Source of the DNA: Caballeronia pedi
GTDB lineage: Bacteria > Pseudomonadota > Gammaproteobacteria > Burkholderiales > Burkholderiaceae
DNA length: 64,000 bases
Reading direction: 5' to 3'
NCBI RefSeq assembly: GCF_001544915.2
Contig: NZ_FCOE02000004.1
Coordinates: forward strand, 124,001 to 188,000
The notes beneath the pieces are model-generated. The model did no database searches, was not told the origin of the DNA, and was given only the letters and a program-made list of their open reading frames with translations. The position numbers and the translations under genes were made by a program. Shown here one piece after another: positions 41,854 through 49,871 of this stretch (positions within the stretch are counted from its first letter, which is position 1; the number at the start of each line of letters is the position of its first letter).

Positions 41854-41871
41854 GGTAACACGCGTGTTACC
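41854..41871. promoter_or_regulatory. Perfect 18-bp palindrome upstream of the Lrp-type gene
   Basis: GGTAACACGCGTGTTACC is fully self-complementary. On the minus strand it directly abuts TTGTTT, a possible -35 with TAAAGT 18 nt further as a -10 for the Lrp-type gene. It is 128 bp upstream of that gene's start and 105 bp past the stop of the DUF3717 gene. It has no T run, so an operator is more likely than a terminator. The binding protein is unknown. Confidence 0.5.
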
Positions 41872-41975
41872 AACCATGACATCGCTGAAAGGCGGAATCA
41901 ACGCGGATTTTTGACGAATCAGCGCAAATGCAAGCATTCGAGCATTAAACAGAAAGCTTGAACGTCAAATACCTT

Positions 41976-42206
41976 TCAGTTCCGAATGCCATTCTTGAAG
42001 CACGCGTAAGCTTCCCACGCGGCGCGCGCCTCGTCGTCGAGTTGCTCGGGCGTCGTGCTGGACTGACGCTGTACAATCAGCAGCGCATAGGGCCTGGACA
42101 GCGCGCTCGCCTCCTTGCAGAGGCTGAGTTCGTCGCCGCTCGACGGGGAGCGGCCGCGCCAGTAGTTGATCGCGGCTTCGAGTTCGTGGATCGGGATGAC
42201 AGCCAT
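41976..42206 (-). CDS. DUF3717-family small protein
   Basis: A 76-residue protein reading MAVIPIHELEAAINYWRGRS, then SSGDELSLCKEASALSRPYALLI, a sequence I associate with the DUF3717 family common in Burkholderiaceae. No function is known. An in-frame start 20 codons upstream (42266) exists; I prefer ATG 42206 because family proteins begin at this segment, though no strong ribosome binding site is present. It is divergent from the response regulator gene 170 bp away. Confidence 0.75.
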   Translation of the reverse strand: MAVIPIHELEAAINYWRGRSPSSGDELSLCKEASALSRPYALLIVQRQSSTTPEQLDDEARAAWEAYACFKNGIRN

Positions 42207-42375
42207 GTCCGGGCAGAAATACAAAGGTGTACGGCCGCACGCGGCTTCCGGGATACGGTCGCGCAACGCCGCATGAGATGTGAGTTTTAACCGGCTCGAG
42301 CCCGCGCCGCCTCGTCGTGCAAGTCACCGACCGCCCCGCCCGCCCGAGCTCAACCCATTGTACTTGAGCGACTCC

Positions 42376-43062
42376 ATGCGAATCCTTCTGATCGAAGACG
42401 ACCGCCCCATCGCGCGCGGCATTCAAAGCAGCCTCGAACAATCCGGCTTCACGGTAGACATGGTGCACGACGGCATCTTCGCCGAGCAGGCGCTCGCGCA
42501 GAACCGCCATGAACTCGTCATTCTCGATCTCGGCTTGCCCGGCATCGACGGCATGACGCTGCTCTCGCGTTTCCGCCAGAGCAACCGTCACACGCCGGTG
42601 ATCATCCTCACCGCGCGCGACGAACTGCACGATCGCGTGCAAGGCCTGAACAGCGGCGCCGACGACTACATGCTGAAGCCGTTCGAGCCGCAGGAACTGG
42701 AAGCGCGCATCCGCGCCGTGATGCGCCGCAGCGGCCCGCACGGCGACGTGCCGCGCCCCGAGGTATCGCTCGGCGGCTTGCGCCTCTCGGGTGTCGATCG
42801 CCGCATCTTCAACGACGAACGTCCGCTCGAACTCTCGCCGCGCGAATTCGCGGTGCTCGAAATGCTCCTGCTGCGTCATGGCCGCGTCGTGAGCAAGGCG
42901 CAATTGCAGGATCACCTGACGCACTTCGGCGGCGATCTCGGCGATACGGCCATCGAAGTCTATGTGCATCGCGTGCGCAAGAAGCTCGAAAACACGCGCG
43001 TGGAGATCGTGACGGTTCGCGGTTTCGGCTATCTGCTTCAGGAGATCCGGCAAGCGGCGTAA
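42376..43062 (+). CDS. OmpR/TctD-like response regulator
   Basis: A 228-residue response regulator. The receiver has the acidic pair in LLIEDD (residues 5-10), the phosphorylated Asp51 in VILDLGLPGIDG and Lys in MLKPFEPQELEARI. The C-terminal winged helix ends with YVHRVRKKLENTRVEIVTVRGFGYLL. ATG 42376 starts directly at MRILLIEDD; the upstream extension to 42280 is not family-like. The sensor kinase follows 20 bp downstream, so the two form an operon. TctD/QseB-type proteins are the closest group I can name; the signal is unknown. Confidence 0.93.
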   Translation: MRILLIEDDRPIARGIQSSLEQSGFTVDMVHDGIFAEQALAQNRHELVILDLGLPGIDGMTLLSRFRQSNRHTPVIILTARDELHDRVQGLNSGADDYMLKPFEPQELEARIRAVMRRSGPHGDVPRPEVSLGGLRLSGVDRRIFNDERPLELSPREFAVLEMLLLRHGRVVSKAQLQDHLTHFGGDLGDTAIEVYVHRVRKKLENTRVEIVTVRGFGYLLQEIRQAA

Positions 43063-43082
43063 TGCTTCTGCCGTAGACCGCC

Positions 43083-44600
43083 TTGCGATTTCCCACCCGC
43101 CGCGCGGGCGACCAGCGTTTCGCCCGCGAAGACTGGCTCGATCTGGCGCGCTCGAAAGCCGCCGAGACGCCGGTGCCTCCGAGTCTGCGGCGCACGCTGC
43201 TGCGCCGCCTCGCCGCGCCGCTGTCCCTGCTCGCGCTGATGAGCGGTCTCATGGCGTACTGGCTCGCCTGGCAGTACACGCAACATGTGGTCGACCGCTC
43301 GCTCGCGGATCTCGCCACCGCGATCTCAAAGCAGATCCAGCTCGCGGGCGTCGATGCCCCCGTCACCGTGCCGCCGCTCGCGCAGGCGATGTTCTCCGAT
43401 CCCGTCGAACAGCTCATCTACCGCATCAGCACGGGCGACGAGGAAATCGCCGGCGAGCCCGATCTGCCGCTCACCGGCACCAGCGTGCGGCGCATTCATT
43501 ACGCGTACGTTTTCGAGACGCACTTTCAGGGCGTATCCGTGCGCGCGGCGCAAGTGCGCGTGCCGCAGCCGACGGGCAATCCGATCGTCGTCGAGGTGGC
43601 GCAGCGCGTGGGCTCGCGATATCGCATCGCGGTGGAATTCCTGATCGCGATCATGATGCCGTTGCTGTTGCTGCTGCTCGCCGGCTGGGTGATCGTCTGG
43701 CGCGTCGTGAATCAGCAATTGAATCCGCTCACCGATCTCGCCGACACGCTCAATCAGCAGACCCACATCTCGCTCGAACCGGTCGATGAAACTTTCGTGC
43801 CGAGCGAAATCCGCCCGCTCACGAGCGCGATGAACGGCCTGCTCGTGCGCCTGCAGGCCGCGCTCGACGCGCAGCGCAAATTCATCGCCGATGCCGCGCA
43901 TCAGTTGCGCACGCCGCTGACCGCGGTCAAGCTGCACGCGGAACAGGCGCTCAGCTCGCGCGATCCCGCGAAGGCGATCGAAGCGGTCAAGGAGCTGCGG
44001 GCATCGGCGGATCGTGCGGTGCGTCTGTCGAACCAGTTGCTTTCGCTCGCGCGCGCCGAACCGGGCGAACAGGCCGCGCGTTTCGCCGATTTCGATCTCG
44101 CCGCGCTCGCTTTCGAAACCGGTGCCGAATGGGTGCCGCGTGCGCTCGCCGCGCGTGTGGATCTCGGCTTCCAGCGTCTCGACGATCCCGACAACGAGCA
44201 TCCGCTGATCGTGCGCGGCAACATCGTGCTCAGCCGCGAAGTGCTCGCGAACCTGATCGACAACGCGCTCAAATACATTCCGCCGTTTCGCGCCGAAGGC
44301 GCGCGCATCACGCTGACGGTCACGGAATGGCACGACGCGAACGGCCGCCGCTTCGGCGAAGTCGTCGTGGAAGACAACGGCCCCGGCGTGCCGCCGGATC
44401 AGCAGCCGGATCTCTTCAAGCGCTTTTTCCGCGGCGACGGGCAAAGCGTCGAAGGCGGCGCGGGCCTCGGGCTCGCGATCGTTCACGACATCATGGTGTT
44501 GCACGGCGGCACCGTGCACTACGAGGACGCGCCTGAAGGCGGTGCGCGTTTCATCGTGCGCATGCCGCTGAAGGAAGAGAAGCCGCCCGTCGCGGAATGA
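43083..44600 (+). CDS. Sensor histidine kinase (TctE-like)
   Basis: A 505-residue membrane kinase paired with the preceding regulator. After a basic cytoplasmic tail of about 45 residues come TM1 (LSLLALMSGLMAYWLAWQYT), a periplasmic sensor of about 110 residues (2CSK_N-like), TM2 (FLIAIMMPLLLLLLAGWVIV), HAMP and the H box FIADAAHQLRTPLTAVKLHAEQ. N box LANLIDNALKYIP, G1 VEDNGPGVP and G2 GAGLGLAIV are intact. The start is a TTG at 43083, since no ATG/GTG is placed better; the N-terminus is therefore uncertain. No citrate transporter genes (tctABC) are nearby. Confidence 0.92.
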   Translation: MRFPTRRAGDQRFAREDWLDLARSKAAETPVPPSLRRTLLRRLAAPLSLLALMSGLMAYWLAWQYTQHVVDRSLADLATAISKQIQLAGVDAPVTVPPLAQAMFSDPVEQLIYRISTGDEEIAGEPDLPLTGTSVRRIHYAYVFETHFQGVSVRAAQVRVPQPTGNPIVVEVAQRVGSRYRIAVEFLIAIMMPLLLLLLAGWVIVWRVVNQQLNPLTDLADTLNQQTHISLEPVDETFVPSEIRPLTSAMNGLLVRLQAALDAQRKFIADAAHQLRTPLTAVKLHAEQALSSRDPAKAIEAVKELRASADRAVRLSNQLLSLARAEPGEQAARFADFDLAALAFETGAEWVPRALAARVDLGFQRLDDPDNEHPLIVRGNIVLSREVLANLIDNALKYIPPFRAEGARITLTVTEWHDANGRRFGEVVVEDNGPGVPPDQQPDLFKRFFRGDGQSVEGGAGLGLAIVHDIMVLHGGTVHYEDAPEGGARFIVRMPLKEEKPPVAE

Positions 44601-44626
44601 AAAAGAGCCACGCGTTTGCGTGACTC
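44600..44626 (-). terminator. Terminator of the SET-domain gene
   Basis: On the minus strand GAGTCACGC pairs with GCGTGGCTC around a 4-nt loop (44605-44626), with one A/C mismatch, and is followed by T5. It lies 30 bp after the SET gene stop and just past the kinase stop, so it may also serve the plus-strand operon. Confidence 0.65.
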
Positions 44627-44656
44627 GTTCGAACCGAAGCAGCGCGTGCGCGCGGC

Positions 44657-45127
44657 CTACTTTTTCTTCTTTTCCTTTTCCTTCTTTACCGCGAGCATCG
44701 TGCCGCGGCACTTCTTCGCGCCGCATCGGCACTCGTATTCCTGCTTGAGCTTCTTCGTGATGCGGCCGTCGATGACGAGTCCGTAGTCGTAGTTCAACTC
44801 TTCATCCGCCTCGATGGCGCGCAGCGCGTGAATGAACACGCGGCCTTCGACTTCCTCGGCCTCGCAATTCGGCGCGCACGAGTGATTGATGTACTTCGCG
44901 CTGTTGCCGTCGATCTTGCCGTCGATCACGCGGCCGTCGTCGAGTGCGAAGTAGAACGTGTGGTTCGGCTCTTCGGGATTGTGGGGATGGCGGCGCAGCG
45001 CTTCCTTCCACGAAATGCGCTCGCCCTTGTATTCCATCACCTGCTCGCCCGCGGCAATCCGCTTCACGGCAAACACGCCCTTGCCATGTACGCCGGAGCG
45101 GCGAACGGTGACCCTGCGTGAACTCAT
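44657..45127 (-). CDS. SET-domain protein lysine methyltransferase
   Basis: A 156-residue SET-domain protein. It starts MSSRRVTVRRSGVHGKGVFA, the typical SET opening. The SAM/pseudoknot motif is YINHSCAPNCEAEEV near residue 80. ELNYDYGL follows, then a post-SET-like Cys cluster ECRCGAKKCRGTML near 130-145. The C-terminal tail is almost pure Lys/Glu. It is related to eukaryotic-type SET proteins found in some bacteria. The target is unknown; histone-like proteins such as HU are a possibility but unproven. ATG 45127 is chosen because the longer ORF is a shadow of the next gene. Confidence 0.9.
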   Translation of the reverse strand: MSSRRVTVRRSGVHGKGVFAVKRIAAGEQVMEYKGERISWKEALRRHPHNPEEPNHTFYFALDDGRVIDGKIDGNSAKYINHSCAPNCEAEEVEGRVFIHALRAIEADEELNYDYGLVIDGRITKKLKQEYECRCGAKKCRGTMLAVKKEKEKKKK

Positions 45128-45183
45128 CGAACGAATCCTTAAATAACGCTTCGCTCCCGCGCGATCGGGATGAACCTCGGGAT

Positions 45184-45218
45184 GAAAAAAAACGCGGTGG
45201 CCTCGACGGCGCCGCGTT
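45184..45218 (-). terminator. Terminator of the Old Yellow Enzyme gene
   Basis: AACGCGG (45191-45197) and CCGCGTT (45212-45218) form the stem, and the minus strand continues into an eight-T run. It lies about 90 bp after the OYE stop. Confidence 0.7.
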
Positions 45219-45306
45219 CGCTCGGTTGAACGCTCACGCTCAACAGACCGGTATCCTACACTCCCGGCGCGTGAATGCTCAACCGTCTGGATGATGTTCG
45301 CGCTTT

Positions 45307-46419
45307 TCAGCGTTGCCCGATGGTGATCTCGCCAAAGAGATTCTTCTGATCGCGCGGCTGCGAGCGCCAGTACTGCGGCGGCGCCGTGACGGTCGCGCCG
45401 AGCTCGGCCGCCGCGTGCCACGGCCAGCGCGGATCGTAGAGCATCGCGCGCGCCATCGCGACGTAATCGGCCTGGCCGCTCGCGACGATTTCCTCCGCTT
45501 CCTTCGCCTCGGTGATCAGTCCGACCGCGACGGTGTTCACGCCCGTGGCTTCCTTCACGGCCTGCGCGAACGGCACCTGATAACCCGACGACAGCGGAAT
45601 CTTCTGCAACGGCGACACACCGCCCGACGATACATCGACCCAGTCGACGCCGCGTTTCTTCAGCTCCGACGCGAACGCGATCGTGTCTTCGATGCCCCAT
45701 CCGCCCTCGACCCAATCGGTCGCGGAGACGCGCACGCCAACGGGTTTGTCGGAGGGAAACGCGGCGCGCACGGCATCGAAGATTTCGAGCGGGAAACGCA
45801 TGCGATTTTCGCGCGAGCCGCCGTATTCGTCGGTGCGCTGATTGGCGAGCGGCGACAGGAACTGATGCAGCAGATAACCATGCGCGCAATGCACCTCGAT
45901 ACCGTCGATGCCGAGCCGCGCCGCACGCTTCGCCGACGCGACGAACGCTTCCTTCACGCGAATCAGGCCAGCGGCGTCGAGCGCGAGCGGCGGCGTTTCT
46001 TCCGGCTTGTGCGGCACGGCGGACGGCGCGAAGGTCATCCAGCCGCCATCGGCGACGGAGATCAGTTGGCCGCCTTCCCACGGCTTGCGGCTCGATGCCT
46101 TGCGGCCCGCGTGCGACAACTGCATCGTCACCGCGATCTTAGAATACCGCCGGATCGCGGCAAGCACCGGACGCAGCGCGGCTTCGGTGACGTCATCCCA
46201 GAGGCCGAGATCGCCCGGCGTGATGCGGCCGTCCGGCTCGACGGCCGTCGCCTCGATAAACAGCATGCCCGCGCCCGACAGCGCGAGCTGGCCGAGATGG
46301 ATCATGTGCCATGCCGTGGCTTCGCCGCGCTCGGCGGAGTACTGACACATCGGCGACACAAAAATGCGATTGGGAATCTGGAGGCTGCGGAGGGTCGTGG
46401 GATTGAACAGCGCGCTCAT
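45307..46419 (-). CDS. NADH:flavin oxidoreductase, Old Yellow Enzyme (YqjM/NamA-like)
   Basis: A 370-residue FMN-dependent ene-reductase of the thermophilic-like (YqjM/NamA) class. Conserved segments include NRIFVSPMCQYSAERGEAT with the redox-tuning Cys, QLSHAGRKAS, EVHCAHGYLLHQFLSPLAN (substrate-binding His pair spaced as HCAH) and NRMRFPLEIFDAVR. ATG 46419 (MSALFNPTTLRSLQIPNR) is the family-like start; the ORF extends 14 codons further. The physiological substrate is unknown. Confidence 0.93.
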   Translation of the reverse strand: MSALFNPTTLRSLQIPNRIFVSPMCQYSAERGEATAWHMIHLGQLALSGAGMLFIEATAVEPDGRITPGDLGLWDDVTEAALRPVLAAIRRYSKIAVTMQLSHAGRKASSRKPWEGGQLISVADGGWMTFAPSAVPHKPEETPPLALDAAGLIRVKEAFVASAKRAARLGIDGIEVHCAHGYLLHQFLSPLANQRTDEYGGSRENRMRFPLEIFDAVRAAFPSDKPVGVRVSATDWVEGGWGIEDTIAFASELKKRGVDWVDVSSGGVSPLQKIPLSSGYQVPFAQAVKEATGVNTVAVGLITEAKEAEEIVASGQADYVAMARAMLYDPRWPWHAAAELGATVTAPPQYWRSQPRDQKNLFGEITIGQR

Positions 46420-46515
46420 GGCGGTGGCTCGTCGCAAGAAGTAAGCGATCGAGAATAGCACCGCGAATCGCGGCGTGCAGAACGCCCGCCGCCCGATGCT
46501 TCATACCATCACACG

Positions 46516-47247
46516 TCAGCGCGTCGCCACGGTGAAGCGGTCGAGCCATTCGCCGAACATCGCGCGCGCCGCGCGTTCGAGATTCGCGCCGTGACGCGCG
46601 GTTTCCTCGCGCAGCGCGGCAACGGTGCTGCCGCTCCTCGCGATATCGCCGGGATAGGCGACCAGCCAGCTCTCGAAGCGCTCCGTCAACACTTCCGGAT
46701 GACATTGCAGCGCGAGCACGTGATCGCCCCAGGCGAACGCCTGATGTGCGCAGACATCGGTGGATGCGAGCAGCGTCGCGTCCTTGGGAAGATCGAAGGT
46801 ATCGCCGTGCCAGTGAAAGACGGGCACGGCGGCGCCGTCGGCTTCGAGATGACGCAGCGCGGACGCGCGGCCCGCGTCGGTCAGCCTGAGCGGTGACCAG
46901 CCGAGTTCGAACTGGCCCGACGGATACACCCGCGCGCCGAGCGCCCGCGCGATCAGCTGTGAGCCGAGACAGATGCCGATGGTCGGCAAGCCCGCCGCGA
47001 TGCGCTTTTCGAGCATCGACAGCAGCGGCGCGAGATGCGGATAGTGCGCGTCCTCGTATGCCCCGATCGGCCCGCCAAGCACGACGAGCAGCGAGGGATC
47101 GAGAGGGTTGGGCGCGTCGATGCGGCCGCGCCCGACGTCCAGATAGCGCACCAGGTGGCCGCGGTCGCCGAGCACGTGTTCGAGGCTGCCCAGATCTTCG
47201 AAATAGACGTGGCGAATCGCCAGGACTTCATGTTTCATCGGCGGCAT
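46516..47247 (-). CDS. Class I glutamine amidotransferase-domain protein
   Basis: A 243-residue stand-alone GATase1 protein related to the GMP synthase glutaminase domain. The nucleophile Cys is in IGICLGSQLIARALGA near residue 94, the oxyanion segment is VVLGGPIGAYED, and the catalytic His-Glu pair is in LALQCHPEVLTERF near 185. Such proteins hydrolyse glutamine or gamma-glutamyl amides; no synthetase partner is adjacent. Starts MPPMKH (47247) or MKH (47238) are both possible and neither has a strong ribosome binding site. Confidence 0.88.
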   Translation of the reverse strand: MPPMKHEVLAIRHVYFEDLGSLEHVLGDRGHLVRYLDVGRGRIDAPNPLDPSLLVVLGGPIGAYEDAHYPHLAPLLSMLEKRIAAGLPTIGICLGSQLIARALGARVYPSGQFELGWSPLRLTDAGRASALRHLEADGAAVPVFHWHGDTFDLPKDATLLASTDVCAHQAFAWGDHVLALQCHPEVLTERFESWLVAYPGDIARSGSTVAALREETARHGANLERAARAMFGEWLDRFTVATR

Positions 47248-47367
47248 TCTCGGACGGAGTTGTGACGAGCCGCGCCTCGCTGTGAGGCGCGACGGGCACA
47301 GTCTAACCGACTCGCCGCGGCCTCACAGCGCCAGATGACGCCAGATGCTGCTACCGACCGACCGCGC

Positions 47368-48012
47368 TCAGGCGAGCTGGGCGAAGATTTTCCAGCTCTT
47401 CTTCTGCGTGGCGAGGTCGGCTTCTTCGTATACCGAACAGTCGAGACGCAGATCGGTATCCGCCATGTCGAGGTGCAGAAGCGCGCAGTGATGCGGCGTC
47501 TTCTTCGGATTCTTGCTCGCTTCGAAGTGCGAGCAGGACAGGCACATGCGATGCGCCGGAATCTGCTGCTGCGATTCGAGCTGACGGATCGTCTTCAACA
47601 GCGTGCGATAGAACGCCACCTGCTCGTCCTCGCGCAGCGTGCCGACCGCCTTCGCGAGGAAGTCCGGCCATTGCAGCGCCTTTTTCGCAGCCGTGCGGCC
47701 ACGCGCTGTCAGACGCACCGCGAGCGCGCGGCCGTCGTCGAGCGCGCGACGTTTCTCGACGAGACCTTTGCCTTCGAGCGTGCTCACCGCATCGCTCGTC
47801 GTGGCGGCGGTCAACGCCGTTTCACGCGCGATCTCGCCGAGGCGCATCGGCCCCTTGCGCTGCATCAGCAGAACGAGAATTTCACCCTGGGTCGGCGTCA
47901 GCCCCGCGCCTTCCGCCCATTCCCATGCCTGGCTGCGCATCGCGGTGCTCAGCCTCAGCAGGCCGTGGGTCACCCGCCCCGTCGCCTGCTCTCCGTAAAC
48001 GCCTTCACTCAT
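47368..48012 (-). CDS. MarR-family regulator with C-terminal Cys/His cluster
   Basis: A 214-residue regulator. The winged helix covers about residues 15-115 (LTPTQGEILVLLMQRKG, LGEIARETALTAATTSDAVSTLEGKGLV, then the wing DDGRALAVRLTARG). The C-terminal 60 residues carry CLSCSHFEAS, a PHHCALL segment and RLDCSVYEE, an unusual set of five Cys/His that could bind metal or sense redox state. ATG 48012 is chosen over the 48171 extension, which lacks family sequence. It borders the 705-bp origin-like gap to its right. Confidence 0.9.
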   Translation of the reverse strand: MSEGVYGEQATGRVTHGLLRLSTAMRSQAWEWAEGAGLTPTQGEILVLLMQRKGPMRLGEIARETALTAATTSDAVSTLEGKGLVEKRRALDDGRALAVRLTARGRTAAKKALQWPDFLAKAVGTLREDEQVAFYRTLLKTIRQLESQQQIPAHRMCLSCSHFEASKNPKKTPHHCALLHLDMADTDLRLDCSVYEEADLATQKKSWKIFAQLA

Positions 48013-48322
48013 AATCTTTCGCTTGTTGTTCCGCTTATGTGTTCTGACGGCCCGTTCGCGCAACCGCCGCGAACACCTCGTTCGAAATGTCGCCCGCAGA
48101 ATGTACTCCGAACCCCTTGCGAGCTGCCCTTCGTTCTCGGTCCCCGCCGTCTCAAAATTCAGGCGTGCCAACCCAATTAGCGGTGCCTGAATGGGGACGT
48201 TGCTACCCTCTTCGTTATGCGCCGTCTTATGTTGCTGCCAGTGGCGCTGTTTTCCTGCCGACTATAACGCCATATCCGCAGAGTCGCCATTCTAAGCGAC
48301 ATAGAACAAACGTACACCTTAA

Positions 48323-48357
48323 TTATCCACGCAGAACTGTGGATAACCCGTGGAAAA
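48323..48357. other. DnaA-box cluster (origin-like region, left part)
   Basis: Three DnaA-box-like 9-mers lie within 35 bp: TTATCCACG (48323-48331, one mismatch), TGTGGATAA (48338-48346, exact box on the minus strand) and CGTGGAAAA (48349-48357, minus-strand TTTTCCACG). They lie in the 705-bp gap between the MarR gene and ybdK, about 150 bp to the left of the unwinding-type module at 48507-48576. The rest of the gap (48013-48300 and 48358-48506) shows nothing else I can name. Confidence 0.65.
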
Positions 48358-48506
48358 GCGTGTTCTTTGTATGTGGACGTATTCTTGATAACACTTAACG
48401 CGCCGTCAAGCGACTTTCCGTTGTCCCGAATGTCATCTCGCGACGCACAAAGACCCCGCATGGTTATCGTCCTGCTAGCTGGTTGACTTTGCACTGCTTT
48501 TTGACG

Positions 48507-48576
48507 TTTTCCACAGCGAGGCACGGGACTTGTTAACTACTATTACGTATGTATACGGATTTCCTGAAGTAAACCT
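48507..48576 (+). other. Origin unwinding-type module A (DnaA box, GC-rich spacer, DnaA-trios, AT-rich)
   Basis: In order on the plus strand: TTTTCCACA (48507-48515), a 14-nt GC-rich spacer, TTGTTAA (48530-48536), the trinucleotides CTA-CTA-TTA (48537-48545), CGTATGTATACGG and AAGTAAACCT (48567-48576). This order matches the basal unwinding system described for bacterial oriC. The same blocks recur in inverted orientation at 51642-51700 with an identical 14-nt spacer, so conservation is visible inside the window itself. That it is a working origin is inferred. Confidence 0.65.
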
Positions 48577-48642
48577 TAGCGACACCGAATCAGTTCTCCT
48601 TCTGACGGCGCACGTGATGCAAATGTTTCATACGAACCAGAG

Positions 48643-48678
48643 AAAAAGGCCGCTTCGAAGCGTATCGAAGCGGCCTTT
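48643..48678 (-). terminator. Terminator of ybdK
   Basis: AAAGGCCGCTTCGA (48645-48658) pairs perfectly with TCGAAGCGGCCTTT (48665-48678), with T5 following on the minus strand. It lies 40 bp past the ybdK stop and separates that gene from origin-like module A. Confidence 0.85.
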
Positions 48679-48717
48679 CGTCGTGATTCGCTGATCTTTC
48701 TCAGCGTAAGCGCGGTG

Positions 48718-49830
48718 TTATCTGCGCCACTGCAGACATTGCTGCCTGACTGCCTCATGCAGCGATTTTTCCTTGTCCACCACCCCGCGCAGCCATGTCG
48801 CATCGTTCGTGCCGCGCGCGATCTCGGCCACCTCCGCGAGTGCGGCCTGCGAGCCGAGCACTTCGGCGTGAGGGCCGAGCAGATCGAGCGTTGCGAGAAT
48901 ATCCTCGCCGATGGTCCGGCGCTCGCCCGTCTGCGGATGGATGCAGGTGCCTTCCAGCCCGAAGCGGCACGCCTCGAAGCGATTGAAGGTGTACACGAGG
49001 TAATCGTCCTCGCGCGGCGTGAGCGGCTTGTCGAGCAGCAGATAGCGCGACAGCGTCTGGATGTAGCAGGCGATCGCGGCGGCCCTGTCGACCGACAGCG
49101 GCGTGTCCATCACGCGCACTTCGATCGTGCCGAAACCGGGCTTCGGCCGGATATCCCAGTAGAAGTCCTTCATGCTGTTGACCACGCCTGTTTTGACCAT
49201 CTTCGAGAAGTATTCCTCGAAGCCGTCCCAGGTCAGCACGAACGGCGCACGGCCCGACAGCGGGAACGCGAAAACCGAATTCAGGCGCGCCGAATGAAAC
49301 CCCGTATCGACGCCCTGAATGTACGGCGACGACGCCGAAAGCGCGATGAAATGCGGGATATAGCGCGACATCGAGTGCAGCAGGAACAGCGCGCTGTTCG
49401 GGTCGGGACAGCCGATATGGACGTGCTGGCCGAACACCGTGAACTGTTTGGCGAGGTAGCCGTACAGTTCGGAGATGTACTGAAAGCGCGGCGCGTCGTA
49501 GATCTGGCGATCGCTCCATTGCTGGAACGCATGCGTGCCGCCGCCGGCCAGGCCGACGTTGAGCTGGTCCGCCGCGGCGACGAGCGTATCGCGAATCTTG
49601 CGAAGGTCCGTGACGGCCTGCTCGTGCGTCGTGCAGATGCCGGTCGACAGCTCGATCATGCTTTCGGTGATTTCGGGCGTGATGTTGCCCGGAATCTTTT
49701 CGTCCTTGATGAGACGCATGAGGTCCGACGCGGCGCGGGTCAGATCGTAGTCGTGCGTGTTGACGACCTGGATCTCAAGCTCGACGCCGAACGTGAACGG
49801 TTCTGAGTTGATGAAGGGTTCGAGTGCCAT
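48718..49830 (-). CDS. ybdK: YbdK-family carboxylate-amine ligase (putative glutamate-cysteine ligase 2)
   Basis: A 370-residue ATP-dependent carboxylate-amine ligase of the GCS2 family, similar to E. coli YbdK, which has weak glutamate-cysteine ligase activity in vitro. The N-terminus reads [19 protein letters not shown], followed by [33 protein letters not shown] and [21 protein letters not shown]. These carry the acidic metal-binding and substrate residues. The physiological role is unknown. It lies between the two origin-like modules and is probably cotranscribed with the antiporter 41 bp upstream. Confidence 0.93.
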   Translation of the reverse strand: MALEPFINSEPFTFGVELEIQVVNTHDYDLTRAASDLMRLIKDEKIPGNITPEITESMIELSTGICTTHEQAVTDLRKIRDTLVAAADQLNVGLAGGGTHAFQQWSDRQIYDAPRFQYISELYGYLAKQFTVFGQHVHIGCPDPNSALFLLHSMSRYIPHFIALSASSPYIQGVDTGFHSARLNSVFAFPLSGRAPFVLTWDGFEEYFSKMVKTGVVNSMKDFYWDIRPKPGFGTIEVRVMDTPLSVDRAAAIACYIQTLSRYLLLDKPLTPREDDYLVYTFNRFEACRFGLEGTCIHPQTGERRTIGEDILATLDLLGPHAEVLGSQAALAEVAEIARGTNDATWLRGVVDKEKSLHEAVRQQCLQWRR

Positions 49831-49871
49831 GGCGCCTCTTGAATGATCAATGCCTGAGCGGAGGGGCGCGC

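Noticed and set aside
42280-42375. Upstream extension of the response regulator ORF
   Set aside because: The Pro/Arg-rich extension is not family-like; MRILLIEDD at 42376 is the true start.
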